A stretch of DNA of 59,631 bases from Haemophilus quentini (GTDB lineage Bacteria; Pseudomonadota; Gammaproteobacteria; Enterobacterales; Pasteurellaceae). Shown piece after piece: positions 37,931 to 47,716 of this stretch. Position 1 is the first letter of the stretch. Every line of letters begins with the position of its first letter. A program made the translations under genes and the position numbers. The DNA is taken from positions 1 to 59,631 of the forward strand of contig MDJB01000005.1 in NCBI GenBank assembly GCA_001752465.1, written 5' to 3'. The notes beneath the pieces were generated by a model. The model saw nothing but the letters and a program-made list of their open reading frames with translations. It was not told where the DNA came from and did not search any database.

Positions 37931-40900
37931 TTATAAACCAGTTAAATCCTCTGCAATTTCTTCAGCTTGTTTAATCACATAAGTTACCGCTTCTTCCTGT
38001 TTATCGGGCGGGTATTTGTAGCGTTGTAGGGCGCGTTTAATGAGAATACGCATTTTTGCCCGCACCGCTTCTTTGTACTGCCAGTCGATTGTGACCGATT
38101 TTCTAAGTGTTTCCGTGATTTCTTTCGCCAGTTTAGAAAGCACTTCATCGCCCATTAAATCTTTTGCACTTTGATTTTGAGATAGAGCTTGATAGAAGGC
38201 AAGTTCTTCCTTGGTTAATCCTAGTTTTTTCCCTAATGCTAGACGTTCTTGGAAATCTTGGCTCATTTTAAAGAGTTCGTCTAAAATCTCTACCACAGTC
38301 AAATTGTGATTGTGGTATTGATTCAATGCTTCTTTCAAACGCTGTTCAAAATCTTTTTGCAAGGTTAAGTTTGTGCCTGATTTAACTTTAATTTCACTTG
38401 CTAAATAACGCTCCATTGCCGTAACCCATAAATTTTTAGTTGGGCTATTTTTAACAGTTTGTAAAAATTCTTCGGAAAGCAAGCTGATTTGTGGTTGTGG
38501 TTTTTCTAGCAGATCAAATAAATCAATCACGCCTTCAGAATACACCGTTTGATTAACCAGTTTTTTTAATAAAATCTGTCTTTCATTTGTGCCAGTGCCT
38601 TTTTGTTCACGTTTAGTTAAAATTGCCCGTACGGCATCATAAAAGGCGATTTCTTGGTTATACGGCTCAACTTCAGCTAATGCGCCGCACAGCATATAGC
38701 CTTTTTTCACCAAGCCTGCCGCTTTCAAAAAGGCTTTTTTGCGCGGTTCGGTTTCTTTTTTATTAAACCAATGTTGCTCGTGTGCTTTGCCATCAAACGG
38801 TAATTGATCGAGGCTCAAAATATGGTTGGCAGCAAAACGAATAGCCATCAAAAGATCATGCGGATTATCTTTTTCTAAGGCCGTCTGAACATCAAAGGTT
38901 TTCCCTTCAACTGGTGTTGCAAACAGGTGGCGGATAAATTCTAAATGCTCTTTCATTTTAAAGAACACATCAATCACGCTATCCGTCAATTTGCCTTTGC
39001 CTTGCGAATTGGTGTATTGCTGGGTTGCTTCTTTGAGTTTTTCGGCAATACCGACATAATCCACAATCAAGCCGCCATTTTCTCGGCTTTTATTGCGGAA
39101 TACACGGTTAACCCGCGCAATCGCCTGCATCAGGTTATGCCCTTGCATAGGCTTGTCGATATACATCGTATTACAGCAAGGCGCATCAAAGCCCGTCAGC
39201 CACATATCGCGCACAATCACCACTTTAAGCGGATCGTTTGGGTCTTTAAAGCGGCTTTCCAGCGTTTGTTTTTCCTGTTTACTGTAAACGTGTTTCTGCA
39301 TTTTCGGCGCATCGGAAGCAGAACCCGTCATCACAATTTTAATCGCCCCTTCGTTAATATTGTCCGAATGCCATTCAGAGCGCAGTTTGATGATTTCATT
39401 GTATAAGTCCACGCAAATCTGACGGCTGGAAACCACCATCATCGCCTTACTATCAACGACTTCATTGCGTTTGGCAAAATGCTGCACAAAATCCGCGGCT
39501 AAATCAGCCAGGCGGGCTTGCGAACCCAGCAATTTCTCCTGCAAACGCAGCGCAGGGGATTGCTCCTCTTCTAGCAAATCATCAATTTCTTTGAATAGCT
39601 CATCGTGTTCTTTTTCATTTAAGCGGATTTGGCGTGCTTCATACACAATCGGCACCGTTGCGCCATCTTCCACTGCATCTTGCAAGTCATAAATCGACAC
39701 ATAACGCCCGAACACATCTTGCGTGTCCTTATCTTCTAGGCTAATTGGTGTACCGGTAAAACCGATAAATGAAGCATTAGGCAGCGCATCGCGTAAATGG
39801 CTGGCGTAGCCTGCCTGAAATTTGCCGTTATGCAATTTTTGCGTAAAGCCATACTGGCTGCGGTGTGCCTCATCGCTGATTACAATAATATTGCTGCGCT
39901 CATTTAAAACAGGGAAGCGGCTTTCTTCCTCATTTAGGGCAAATTTCTGAATCGTGGTAAAAAATACGCCACCGACTTCATTTTGCGCGAGTAGTTGGCG
40001 CAGTTGATCGCGGTCTTCCACTTGTTGCGGTGTTTGTTTGATTAAGTCTTTGCCTGAAGAAAAGGTTTGGAAGAGCTGACCGTCCAAATCATTGCGGTCG
40101 GTGACCACCACAATCGTCGGATTTTTCAATTCAGGCTGTGCAAGCAGTTTGCCGGCATAAAACAACATGGAAATCGACTTGCCCGAACCCTGCGTATGCC
40201 ACATCACACCAATGCGGCGGTCGCCTTTTTCTGAAGTCGCCCAAATGGTGGAATCTACCGCTTCATTTACGCCGTAATATTGATGGTATGCGGCGATTTT
40301 TTTAATGCTTTTACCGCTGGAGTCCCGCTCAAATAAGACGAAATAGCGGATATAGTCGAGCAAATCTTTGGGCTGCAGCAAGCCATTAAGCAGGCTTTGC
40401 AATTCATCATCAAAGTATAAGCGCGCGCTTTTATTTTTTTCATCGACCACTTTCCACGGCGTAAAGCGTTGGAAATCTGCCGAAAGCGAACCCAAACGGG
40501 CGGCAATGCCGTCTGAAATAATCAGGGTTTGGTTGTAAACAAACAGCTCGGCAATTTCATCTTTATAGGTTTCAAACTGATTAAACGCCTGTAACAAATC
40601 TGCTGATTCACGCAGCGGATTTTTTAATTCAAACACCACCAAGGGCAGACCATTTACAAAGCCGATAATATCGGGAATCCGTTTGCCGCCTTTACGGCTG
40701 CGGATTTCCAGCTGATTGACGGCAACAAGGCGGTTGTTCTTCACCTGCTCAAAATCCACCAAGCGCGCCATCTCGATTTTTTGCTCATTTTGTCCGTGGC
40801 TATTGGGAGCCTGATATTCCACCCGAACGCCATCGCGCAACAGTTTATAAAACGCCTGATTACGCACCACCAAGTCGCCAATATCGCTTTTCGTTGTCGA

Positions 40901-41110
40901 TTTCACCACAGAATCCACCGCACTTTCAGGCAGATGCGGATTTAGCTTGCGCACCGCCTCACGCAGTTGCTCAACAAATACTACGCCGCTCAAATCGCCA
41001 CGGGCAAACTCGCCCTCATGAACAGGTAAGTCTTTACCATAGCGATATTCCCAACCGAGAGATTGTAGGCGTTGAAGGGTGAGTTGTTCGATATCGTTTT
41101 CGTTGAGCAT
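37931..41110 (-). CDS. hsdR: Type I restriction endonuclease subunit R
   Basis: A 1059-residue motor-nuclease subunit that translocates and cleaves DNA lacking the cognate methylation. The N-terminal nuclease motif is spread over IPDIIGFVNGLPLVVFELKNP (D...ExK, about residues 145-165). SF2 motor motifs are Walker A THTQGSGKS-type (MWHTQGSGKSISM, about 305), the DEAH box ISDEAHRSQ (about 410), FTGTPI, and a later GFDAPCCNTMYIDKP and QAIARVNR. Complete as read. It contains an exact Neisseria uptake 12-mer at 40506-40517. A 200-base gap with two hairpins separates it from the broken gene upstream. Confidence 0.96.
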   Translation of the reverse strand: MLNENDIEQLTLQRLQSLGWEYRYGKDLPVHEGEFARGDLSGVVFVEQLREAVRKLNPHLPESAVDSVVKSTTKSDIGDLVVRNQAFYKLLRDGVRVEYQAPNSHGQNEQKIEMARLVDFEQVKNNRLVAVNQLEIRSRKGGKRIPDIIGFVNGLPLVVFELKNPLRESADLLQAFNQFETYKDEIAELFVYNQTLIISDGIAARLGSLSADFQRFTPWKVVDEKNKSARLYFDDELQSLLNGLLQPKDLLDYIRYFVLFERDSSGKSIKKIAAYHQYYGVNEAVDSTIWATSEKGDRRIGVMWHTQGSGKSISMLFYAGKLLAQPELKNPTIVVVTDRNDLDGQLFQTFSSGKDLIKQTPQQVEDRDQLRQLLAQNEVGGVFFTTIQKFALNEEESRFPVLNERSNIIVISDEAHRSQYGFTQKLHNGKFQAGYASHLRDALPNASFIGFTGTPISLEDKDTQDVFGRYVSIYDLQDAVEDGATVPIVYEARQIRLNEKEHDELFKEIDDLLEEEQSPALRLQEKLLGSQARLADLAADFVQHFAKRNEVVDSKAMMVVSSRQICVDLYNEIIKLRSEWHSDNINEGAIKIVMTGSASDAPKMQKHVYSKQEKQTLESRFKDPNDPLKVVIVRDMWLTGFDAPCCNTMYIDKPMQGHNLMQAIARVNRVFRNKSRENGGLIVDYVGIAEKLKEATQQYTNSQGKGKLTDSVIDVFFKMKEHLEFIRHLFATPVEGKTFDVQTALEKDNPHDLLMAIRFAANHILSLDQLPFDGKAHEQHWFNKKETEPRKKAFLKAAGLVKKGYMLCGALAEVEPYNQEIAFYDAVRAILTKREQKGTGTNERQILLKKLVNQTVYSEGVIDLFDLLEKPQPQISLLSEEFLQTVKNSPTKNLWVTAMERYLASEIKVKSGTNLTLQKDFEQRLKEALNQYHNHNLTVVEILDELFKMSQDFQERLALGKKLGLTKEELAFYQALSQNQSAKDLMGDEVLSKLAKEITETLRKSVTIDWQYKEAVRAKMRILIKRALQRYKYPPDKQEEAVTYVIKQAEEIAEDLTGL
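40506..40517 (+). other. Neisseria DNA uptake sequence (12-mer)
   Basis: ATGCCGTCTGAA, the 12-base Neisseria DUS, lies inside hsdR. This word is not the Haemophilus uptake signal. Confidence 0.75.
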
Positions 41111-41256
41111 GATGCGCTCCTTAGTGTATTGGTTTTAAATATCCCCTTTACGAAAGAGGAAAATGGTATTGAGCGTAATTTTAGTTTAGGTGTTTTTCAT
41201 AAGTAATTCTGCTGTTAATTCGACCGCTTGTAGCTAATAAACCTTCTAAATAGTCT

Positions 41257-41275
41257 CCCTCTTTAGCAAAGAGGG
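41257..41275. terminator. Intergenic hairpin upstream of hsdR
   Basis: CCCTCTTT - AGC - AAAGAGGG perfect 8-bp stem; a weaker relative (CCCTTT-ACG-AAAGAGG) lies at about 41147-41162. No T run follows directly, so it may be a small dispersed repeat or an mRNA-stabilising hairpin rather than a terminator. Confidence 0.4.
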
Positions 41276-41318
41276 GATAGTGGAAATTTGGCAGAGGTAA
41301 AATTAATCTATTAAGTAT

Positions 41319-41913
41319 TTATGCATCTTTATAATCTTTAATCATTGGTTGGAAAATCTGCTTTATTTGCTTATCTATATTCCATTCAAAGAAATACCTT
41401 TGATTATCTAGCCTGTTATTTATACTTCTAAAAACATTTAATAGTTTCATTTTGGCATTAAGCAATTTCCTGATGTTTTTACGATTTTCTTTTTTGATGA
41501 CATCATGACGAACTGTTTCTCTATCTGAATGGGATAATTCTTTGTCCCAGATTAACTTTAGATTTTCTGAATTAAATTTTATATATTTAGTTAGCTGCTT
41601 AATCTTATTTTTCTCTTCGGGAGTTGCTTTTTCATCTAAAATATCTTTTAGATAATTTAGATTAGAGTTTTTTAGTATATCTCCTCTTCCTTGTTCAGCA
41701 GGATCTATCAATTTAGCCATTTGACTAAGAAAGTTATTTAATAGGGCATTTGTTAGGTAATGAAATGTATAACAATTATAGTTGTAAAATTTAATTCTAT
41801 TTCTTCTTCTCATTTTTAAGAAATGAGCAATACATTCTAAATGAAGCATCAGCTTCCATTAAATAGGTATTTACTTTTTCCAAATGAACTTTAATTTCTT
41901 CTTGAGTTGGCAT
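41319..41913 (-). pseudogene. Frameshifted HEPN/AbiU2-like gene between hsdS and hsdR
   Basis: An ATG at 41913, one base after the hsdS stop, starts a 38-codon frame (MPTQEEIKVHLEKVNTYLM..., ending KNEKKK at a TAG, 41797-41799). The adjacent frame continues to 41319 with FYNYNCYTFHYLTNALLNNFLSQMAKLIDPAEQGRG and later LKLIWDKELSHSDRE. Joined, they look like one helical protein of about 195 residues. The AKLIDP...WDKELSH pattern recalls HEPN-type AbiU2 proteins near restriction loci, but the usual Arg of the R-x4-6-H motif is Lys here. The shift lies within the GAGAAGAAGAAAT tract (about 41800-41815). Family call tentative; the frameshift is plain. Confidence 0.55.
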
Positions 41914-41914
41914 T

Positions 41915-43330
41915 TTATAGCTTCCCATTTAATAATCTAGGTAGTAATAGATCTCTGGAATTAGATAAGATCTCGTTTTGGTAGCTGTTAAATATAGACT
42001 TATCTAGAGTTTTCTTTAACAACTTTTCAAAAACTAAATGCACTTCAGTATTTGCTAGCAATAATGGATATTTTAAAATATCTCTAGTGCTAATATTGGG
42101 TTGAGCAGATCCTTGTGCAGTAAAATCAACAAAGTTTTTAAAATCCTCTTGAATCATATTCATATATATAAAGCTATAAAATGTTTCAGATTCATTCATT
42201 TGTTTAGCCAGAAATTTAGCTACACGTTGATTCAACATAGCCTTCTTATTTGCTGGCATTCTTCCTACTTTTCCAACATAAGCACCTGTTAGTCCAATGA
42301 CAATGTCTCCACCATTCAAAACAAAATTAGAACGTAAAGATAGGTTATCTTCTGAAACGAAACCATTTCCTTCCACTGTAAGAATTTTTGATTGTATAGA
42401 GCCAATTTTTATTACTGGAATTCCTGTATCAGTCCATTCTGAGCTTTTAAATGCATAACCATTTTGCATTTCACAAATTTCTGAAAGTGTTGTTTGTTTC
42501 CACCCCTTCGGCACTTCAACCCCATCAACTTCCACCATCTCACACGGAAACGCTTTGGCGGTTTCGGCTAGTTCGGCGTAGTGGTCAGGCTGTGTTTGTG
42601 AAAGTGCGGTCAGTTCTTCGGGTGTTTTTCCGCTGATTGCCTGCATGGCTGCCAGCTCTGCTTGTTCAAGGCTCATGCCGTCTGAAAGCGCTTGGACTTT
42701 GGCACGCATGGGATCAAAATCGACAAACCAGCTTTTAAACAGGGCTTGGGCGATTTGTTCCAAGGTTTGGTTGATTTGAGTGTTGAGTTCTATTTTTTGA
42801 TCTAAAGCAAATAGAATGTTAGCTATTTCTCTTTGTTTTTCTATGCTAGGTATTTTTAAAATAGATTTTTTTATAGTATCTGTACTAAGATTAACTTGCA
42901 CACCGCTATTTGCATTAGCTCTTAGATAGTCAATTTGTTTTGATGAGTTTAAATAATAATAAAGATAAATTGGGTCTAGTATATCATTTCTAACAACTCT
43001 AATTCTTCCAACTCTTTGATTTAATATAAATCTATTATTGTGAGATATTCTTGCACAACAGCCAAGTAATGCCATTGAGTTTTTCATATCAGTCATGGCA
43101 ATAGTAATATCATTTAGTTTTAAAATAAATTTATCTAAATTTTTAGGATAATTTTGGGGCACAAATACAGGTGTTGTGTCTTCTTTAAATCCACCTCCAC
43201 GATTTATATATCCCATTCTAAATACTTCATTTGTATTTTCTGAAGAATCTACATAATCAGAATTTTTGAATGCAAAACCATTCTGAAAATCACATAATTC
43301 TTCTAATGTATACTCTTTCCAATCACTCAT
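41915..43330 (-). CDS. hsdS: Type I restriction-modification specificity subunit S
   Basis: A 471-residue subunit with two target-recognition domains. The first opens with WKEYTLEELCDFQNGFAFKNSDY and ends about residue 165; the second opens with WKQTTLSEICEMQNGYAFKSSEW at about 280. The central conserved helix region carries LEQIAQALFKSWFVDFDPMRAKV, and the C-terminal repeat ends LLPRLLNGKL. It overlaps hsdM by 8 bases, the usual hsdM-hsdS coupling. The central part is richer in GC than the recognition domains and holds a Neisseria uptake 12-mer at 42675-42686. Target sequence cannot be predicted. Confidence 0.94.
   Translation of the reverse strand: MSDWKEYTLEELCDFQNGFAFKNSDYVDSSENTNEVFRMGYINRGGGFKEDTTPVFVPQNYPKNLDKFILKLNDITIAMTDMKNSMALLGCCARISHNNRFILNQRVGRIRVVRNDILDPIYLYYYLNSSKQIDYLRANANSGVQVNLSTDTIKKSILKIPSIEKQREIANILFALDQKIELNTQINQTLEQIAQALFKSWFVDFDPMRAKVQALSDGMSLEQAELAAMQAISGKTPEELTALSQTQPDHYAELAETAKAFPCEMVEVDGVEVPKGWKQTTLSEICEMQNGYAFKSSEWTDTGIPVIKIGSIQSKILTVEGNGFVSEDNLSLRSNFVLNGGDIVIGLTGAYVGKVGRMPANKKAMLNQRVAKFLAKQMNESETFYSFIYMNMIQEDFKNFVDFTAQGSAQPNISTRDILKYPLLLANTEVHLVFEKLLKKTLDKSIFNSYQNEILSNSRDLLLPRLLNGKL
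42675..42686 (+). other. Neisseria DNA uptake sequence (12-mer)
   Basis: ATGCCGTCTGAA in the central conserved region of hsdS; a second exact copy of the word found in hsdR. A 9/10 match of the core (GCCGTCTGAT) lies at 43554 in hsdM. Confidence 0.75.
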
Positions 43331-44994
43331 ACCCCAATCCCCCTAAATTCTTCTTAATCTCCGCTTCTAATTCCGCACTTTTCGCAAATTGTTCCTTCAA
43401 AAGCGCGGTCAGATTTTGCATTTTTTCTGCAAATGATACGCCGTCGTCTTCTTGTTCTGCGGTGCCGACATAGCGTCCCAGTGTGAGGACGAAGTCGTTG
43501 TCTTTAATTTCTTCTAACGTAGCGGATTTGCAGAAAGCGGCTTGGTCTTCATAGCCGTCTGATTTTTGCCAAGCGTGGAGGGTATTGGCGATTTTGGCGA
43601 TGTCGTCAGTGGTGAAATCACGCAATACGCGGTCTTTCATATAGCCGATTTGGCGGGCGTCGATAAACAATACTTCGCCTTTGCGCTTTTTGTTGCGGTT
43701 TAGGAACCAAATACAGGCGGGGATTTGGGTGTTGGTGAAGAGCTGGCCTGGCAGGGCTACCATACATTCGACCAAGTCGGCATTGATAATGGCTTTGCGG
43801 ATTTCGCCTTCGTTGTTGGTTTGGCTGCTCATGGAGCCGTTGGCCAGCAATAATGCCATTTTGCCGTTGGGCGAGAGGTGGTAAATCATGTGTTGCAGCC
43901 AAGCGAAGTTGGCGTTGCCTTTGGGCGGGGTGCCGTATGCCCAACGTGGGTCGTCGGCCAGGGATTCGCTCCACCAATCGCTGATGTTGAATGGCGGGTT
44001 TGCCATGATGAAATCCATCTTTTTGTCGATGTGTTGCGGCTGGGTGAAGCTGTCGGCGTTGTGTTTGCCGAAGTCGTAATCAATACCGCGAATCGCCATA
44101 TTCATAGCGGCGAGTTTCCATGTAGTTGGGTTGAATTCTTGTCCGTAGATGGAAACGTTGTTGATGTTGCCTTGATGGGCGGTGATAAAGCGTTCGGTTT
44201 GTACGAAAAAGCCGCCGCTGCCCATGGCCGGGTCATACACGCGGCCGGAGTATGGCTCGAGCATTTCGACAATCAGGGAAACAATGGATTTCGGTGTGAA
44301 ATATTGCCCGCCGCGTTTGCCTTCGGCTTGGGCAAAGCGACCGAGGAAGTATTCGTAAACGTGGCCGAGAATGTCTTTTGCGCCTAAATACACGGGCTCG
44401 CCGTTGTAAGTCGGACGGGTAAAGTGGGTATCGGAGAAGAGGATAATCAGCCCGCGCAGGGTGTCTTCGTTTACGGCATAGCCGCTAATGCGTTGGAGTA
44501 CGCCTTTGAGTTTTTCGTTGTCTTTTTCAATGGCATCGAAGGCATCGTCAATCAGTTTGGCCACGCCTGAGAATTTCCCGCCCCAAGGCAATTCAGCCCC
44601 CGTGTTGAGAATAGAGACTTCTTGTAAGGCTTGCCAACGAGCAGAGACTGGCACCCAAAATACGTTATCTGCGGTGTAATAATCACGGTTTTCTAGTTCT
44701 GCAGCTAAGGCTTCTTGATACTCTTCTTCAGTATCAAAAAAAGTGCGGTCAAGATAGAGGGGATTTTCAGCATCGAAAAGTTCCGCCTGAATTTTTTCCT
44801 GTTGATGGGTGAAATTATCAGAAATGTATTTTAAAAAGATAAGACCAAGAACGATATGTTTATAGTTGGCGGCATCAAGTTGTTGGCGGAGTTTATCAGC
44901 AGATACCCAAAATTTTTCATCTAATTCATTTAAAAATGCTTGTTGTAATACGTGATTTTCATCGACAATCTTGGTCGTCTCGTCTCGCTTGCAT
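43323..44994 (-). CDS. hsdM: Type I DNA methyltransferase subunit M, phase-variable and out of frame here
   Basis: N6-adenine methyltransferase subunit. From the GTG at 44654 to the stop it has SAM motif I (VYDPAMGSGGFF) and the catalytic NPPF (FIMANPPFNISDWW). The same frame is open further upstream to about 45020 and encodes the HsdM N-terminal domain (LDAANYKHIVLGLIFLKYISDNF) but has no ATG, GTG or TTG there. The upstream ATG at 44994 is in another frame and meets TGA at 44959-44961, because GACGA is present only twice between them (44975-44984). One added unit (+5 bases) would join ATG and hsdM frame into about 558 residues. Read as OFF; a short product from GTG 44654 would lack the N-terminal domain. 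Confidence 0.85.
44975..44987 (-). repeat. GACGA pentanucleotide tract at the start of hsdM
   Basis: On the minus strand GCGA-GACGA-GACGA: two full units plus a partial. It lies 10 bases after the ATG, where slippage changes the reading frame of hsdM. Pentanucleotide-repeat phase variation of hsdM is known in H. influenzae. Confidence 0.8.
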
Positions 44995-45029
44995 AAATTA
45001 TGCCCTCTGTAAAGTGATTTTTATCGGAA

Positions 45030-45045
45030 GTTTGAATGTTCAAAC
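45030..45045. promoter_or_regulatory. Inverted repeat upstream of hsdM
   Basis: GTTTGAA - TG - TTCAAAC, 7-bp perfect arms, about 36-51 bases upstream of the hsdM ATG and next to a possible minus-strand -10 (GATAAT). It looks like an operator for a dimeric regulator or a restriction control site; no regulator gene is adjacent. Confidence 0.4.
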
Positions 45046-45158
45046 AAATTATCAGGTGTCATTTTATCGAAAAACAGTATCGGGTTGAAAGGGATTTTTG
45101 CGTGCTAAATCCAATGATTTCCAGTAGAATGGGGCGCTTTTATAAATAAGGAATAACT

Positions 45159-45545
45159 ATGGCAAGAGAATTTAAACGTAGCGATCGCGTCGCTCAAGAA
45201 ATACAAAAAGAAATAGCAGTCATTTTACAACGCGAAGTGAAAGATCCCCGTATTGGGATGGTGACAGTTTCTGATGTGGAAGTATCGAGCGATTTATCTT
45301 ACGCAAAAATCTTCGTGACTTTTTTATTCGATCACGATGAAAAGGCAATTGAGCAAGGCATGAAAGGCTTAGAAAAAGCATCGCCTTATATTCGTTCATT
45401 ACTAGGCAAAGCGATGCGTTTACGTATCGTGCCAGAGATTTGCTTTATTTACGATCAATCCTTAGTGGAAGGGATGCGTATGTCAAATCTTGTGACCAAT
45501 GTTGTGCGTGAAGATGAGAAAAAACACGTTGAGGAAAGCAACTAA
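45159..45545 (+). CDS. rbfA: 30S ribosome-binding factor A
   Basis: A 128-residue KH-type factor for late 16S maturation and cold growth. [55 protein letters not shown] is the family opening; [21 protein letters not shown] follows. TAAGGAATAAC precedes the ATG. Its TAA shares one base with truB. In E. coli it is cotranscribed with infB; here the hsd locus separates the two, so it needs its own promoter in the 164-base gap upstream. Confidence 0.95.
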   Translation: MAREFKRSDRVAQEIQKEIAVILQREVKDPRIGMVTVSDVEVSSDLSYAKIFVTFLFDHDEKAIEQGMKGLEKASPYIRSLLGKAMRLRIVPEICFIYDQSLVEGMRMSNLVTNVVREDEKKHVEESN

Positions 45546-46465
45546 TGTCTAGACCTCGTAAACGCTGGCGCGATGTTGATGGTGTGTTTTTGTTGGATAA
45601 GCCACAAGGCATGTCATCAAATGACATCATGCAAAAGGTGAAGCGTTTATTTCAAGCGAACAAAGCGGGGCATACTGGCGCGCTCGATCCCTTGGCAACG
45701 GGGATGTTGCCGATTTGCTTGGGTGAAGCAACTAAGTTTTCACAATTTTTGCTTGATGCAGATAAGCGTTATCTTGTTACGGCAAAATTAGGCGAACGTA
45801 CCGATACTTCCGATGCGGAAGGGCAAGTCGTGGAAACTCGAGAAGTTCATATTGAAACTCAGCAAATTTTGACCGCACTTGAACAATTTCGTGGTGATAT
45901 TTTGCAAGTGCCGACAATGTTTTCTGCACTAAAACATAACGGTAAACCGCTTTATGAATATGCTCGACAAGGTATTACACTTGAGCGTGAGGCACGCCCA
46001 ATTACGATTTTTGAACTCAATTTTATTGAATATCACGCACCTTATTTAACCTTAGAAGTGCATTGTTCAAAAGGCACTTATATTCGCACTTTAGTCGACG
46101 ATTTGGGTGAAGTGCTAGGTTGTGGCGCACATGTGACAATGTTACGCCGTACAGCCGTAGCGGATTACCCCGTAGCAGAAATGATGCCAATCGATGAGTT
46201 ACAACTACTTGCTGAAAGTTTTCCATTAAGTGAATTAGATCGTCTATTACTGCCAACTGATACCGCAGTAAGTAAATTACCCGCTTTACATTTGGATGCA
46301 GAGCAGAGTAAAGCCATTGGTTTTGGTCGGCGAGTGAAATTTGCTAACGACGAGCAATTAAGCGGTCAAGTGCGGTTATTTTCAGCGGAGAATTTATTCT
46401 TAGGCGTGGCATTGATCGATGGGAATATTATTCGCCCACAACGGTTAATCACGCAATCCGCATAA
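45545..46465 (+). CDS. truB: tRNA pseudouridine(55) synthase TruB
   Basis: A 306-residue synthase for U55 in the T-loop of tRNAs. [53 protein letters not shown] holds the catalytic Asp in the GALDPLATG motif (about residue 47). A C-terminal PUA-like domain follows after about 250. Overlaps rbfA at TAATG, as in E. coli. Confidence 0.95.
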   Translation: MSRPRKRWRDVDGVFLLDKPQGMSSNDIMQKVKRLFQANKAGHTGALDPLATGMLPICLGEATKFSQFLLDADKRYLVTAKLGERTDTSDAEGQVVETREVHIETQQILTALEQFRGDILQVPTMFSALKHNGKPLYEYARQGITLEREARPITIFELNFIEYHAPYLTLEVHCSKGTYIRTLVDDLGEVLGCGAHVTMLRRTAVADYPVAEMMPIDELQLLAESFPLSELDRLLLPTDTAVSKLPALHLDAEQSKAIGFGRRVKFANDEQLSGQVRLFSAENLFLGVALIDGNIIRPQRLITQSA

Positions 46466-46554
46466 CTTAATTGCCTTTCCTATAAAATTCTAGTAATCTC
46501 ATCTGTAATTTATTTTTTACAACACATGTAAACTAAATATTGCAGGTGAGTTTT

Positions 46555-47679
46555 ATGGAAGCCCTTAAGGATTTACGTTCTGAAATTGATTCGCTTGATC
46601 GCGAACTTATCCAACTTTTTGCTAAACGTCTTGAGTTGGTTTCTCAAGTCGGTAAAGTTAAACATCAACATGGATTACCTATTTATGCGCCAGAGCGTGA
46701 AATAGCTATGCTCCAAGCGAGACGTTTAGAAGCTGAAAAAGCAGGCATTTCAGCAGATCTGATTGAAGATGTTCTACGCCGTTTTATGCGCGAATCCTAT
46801 GCAAATGAAAACCAATTTGGCTTTAAAACCATCAATCCTGATATTCACAAAATTGTTATCGTGGGTGGGTATGGTAAATTGGGTAGTTTATTTGCTCGCT
46901 ATTTACGTGCATCTGGCTATCCAATTTCTATCTTAGATCGCGAAGATTGGGCGGTGGCTGAAAGTATTTTAACGAATGCGGATGTAGTGATCGTTTCCGT
47001 CCCTATTAATCTCACCTTAGAAACAATTGAACGCTTAAAACCTTATTTAACGGAAAACATGCTACTTGCAGATTTAACCTCTGTTAAGCGTGAACCGCTA
47101 GCGAAAATGCTTGAAATCCATACTGGTGCTGTTTTAGGTTTACATCCAATGTTTGGGCCAGATATTGCAAGTATGGCAAAACAAGTGGTTGTGCGTTGTG
47201 ATGGCCGTTTTCCTGAACGTTACGAATGGTTACTTGAGCAAATTCAAATTTGGGGCGCAAAGGTTTATCAAACCGATGCCACAGAACACGATCACAATAT
47301 GACTTATATACAAGCTTTGCGCCATTTTTCAACTTTTGCGAATGGTTTACACCTTTCAAAACAGCCCGTTAATCTTGCTAATTTATTGTCACTTTCTTCT
47401 CCTATTTATCGCTTAGAACTTGCAATGATCGGTCGTTTATTTGCGCAAGATGCAGAGCTTTACGCAGATATTATTATGGATAAGCCAGAAAATTTAGCGG
47501 TAATTGAAACACTAAAACAAACTTACGAAGAAGCCTTAACTTTCTTTGAAAATAATGATCGTCAAGGTTTTATTGATGCTTTCCATAAGGTGCGTGACTG
47601 GTTTGGCGATTATTCAGAACAATTCTTAAAAGAAAGCCGTCAGCTATTGCAGCAGGCAAATGATTTGAAGCAAGGGTAG
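46555..47679 (+). CDS. tyrA: Bifunctional chorismate mutase / prephenate dehydrogenase
   Basis: A 374-residue T-protein of tyrosine synthesis. N-terminal chorismate mutase (about 1-90: [47 protein letters not shown]), then a Rossmann dehydrogenase starting [23 protein letters not shown] and containing [10 protein letters not shown]. The start at 46555 has CAGGTGAG upstream; the in-frame TTG at 46540 lies before that ribosome site. Ends at an uptake-type terminator. Confidence 0.96.
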   Translation: MEALKDLRSEIDSLDRELIQLFAKRLELVSQVGKVKHQHGLPIYAPEREIAMLQARRLEAEKAGISADLIEDVLRRFMRESYANENQFGFKTINPDIHKIVIVGGYGKLGSLFARYLRASGYPISILDREDWAVAESILTNADVVIVSVPINLTLETIERLKPYLTENMLLADLTSVKREPLAKMLEIHTGAVLGLHPMFGPDIASMAKQVVVRCDGRFPERYEWLLEQIQIWGAKVYQTDATEHDHNMTYIQALRHFSTFANGLHLSKQPVNLANLLSLSSPIYRLELAMIGRLFAQDAELYADIIMDKPENLAVIETLKQTYEEALTFFENNDRQGFIDAFHKVRDWFGDYSEQFLKESRQLLQQANDLKQG

Positions 47680-47686
47680 GGGAAAG

Positions 47687-47716
47687 TGCGGTGAAATCTC
47701 ACCGCAGTTTTCTTTT
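47687..47716. terminator. Bidirectional terminator between tyrA and queF
   Basis: TGCGGTGA (47687-47694) - AATC - TCACCGCA (47699-47706), followed by TTTTCTTTT; contains an uptake word on one arm. Confidence 0.8.

Noticed and set aside
38945-39406. Plus-strand open frame of 153 codons within hsdR
   Set aside because: Antisense shadow of the conserved helicase region of hsdR.
43878-44387. Plus-strand open frame of 169 codons opposite hsdM
   Set aside because: Open because of the GC-rich hsdM codon pattern on the other strand; no family resemblance.
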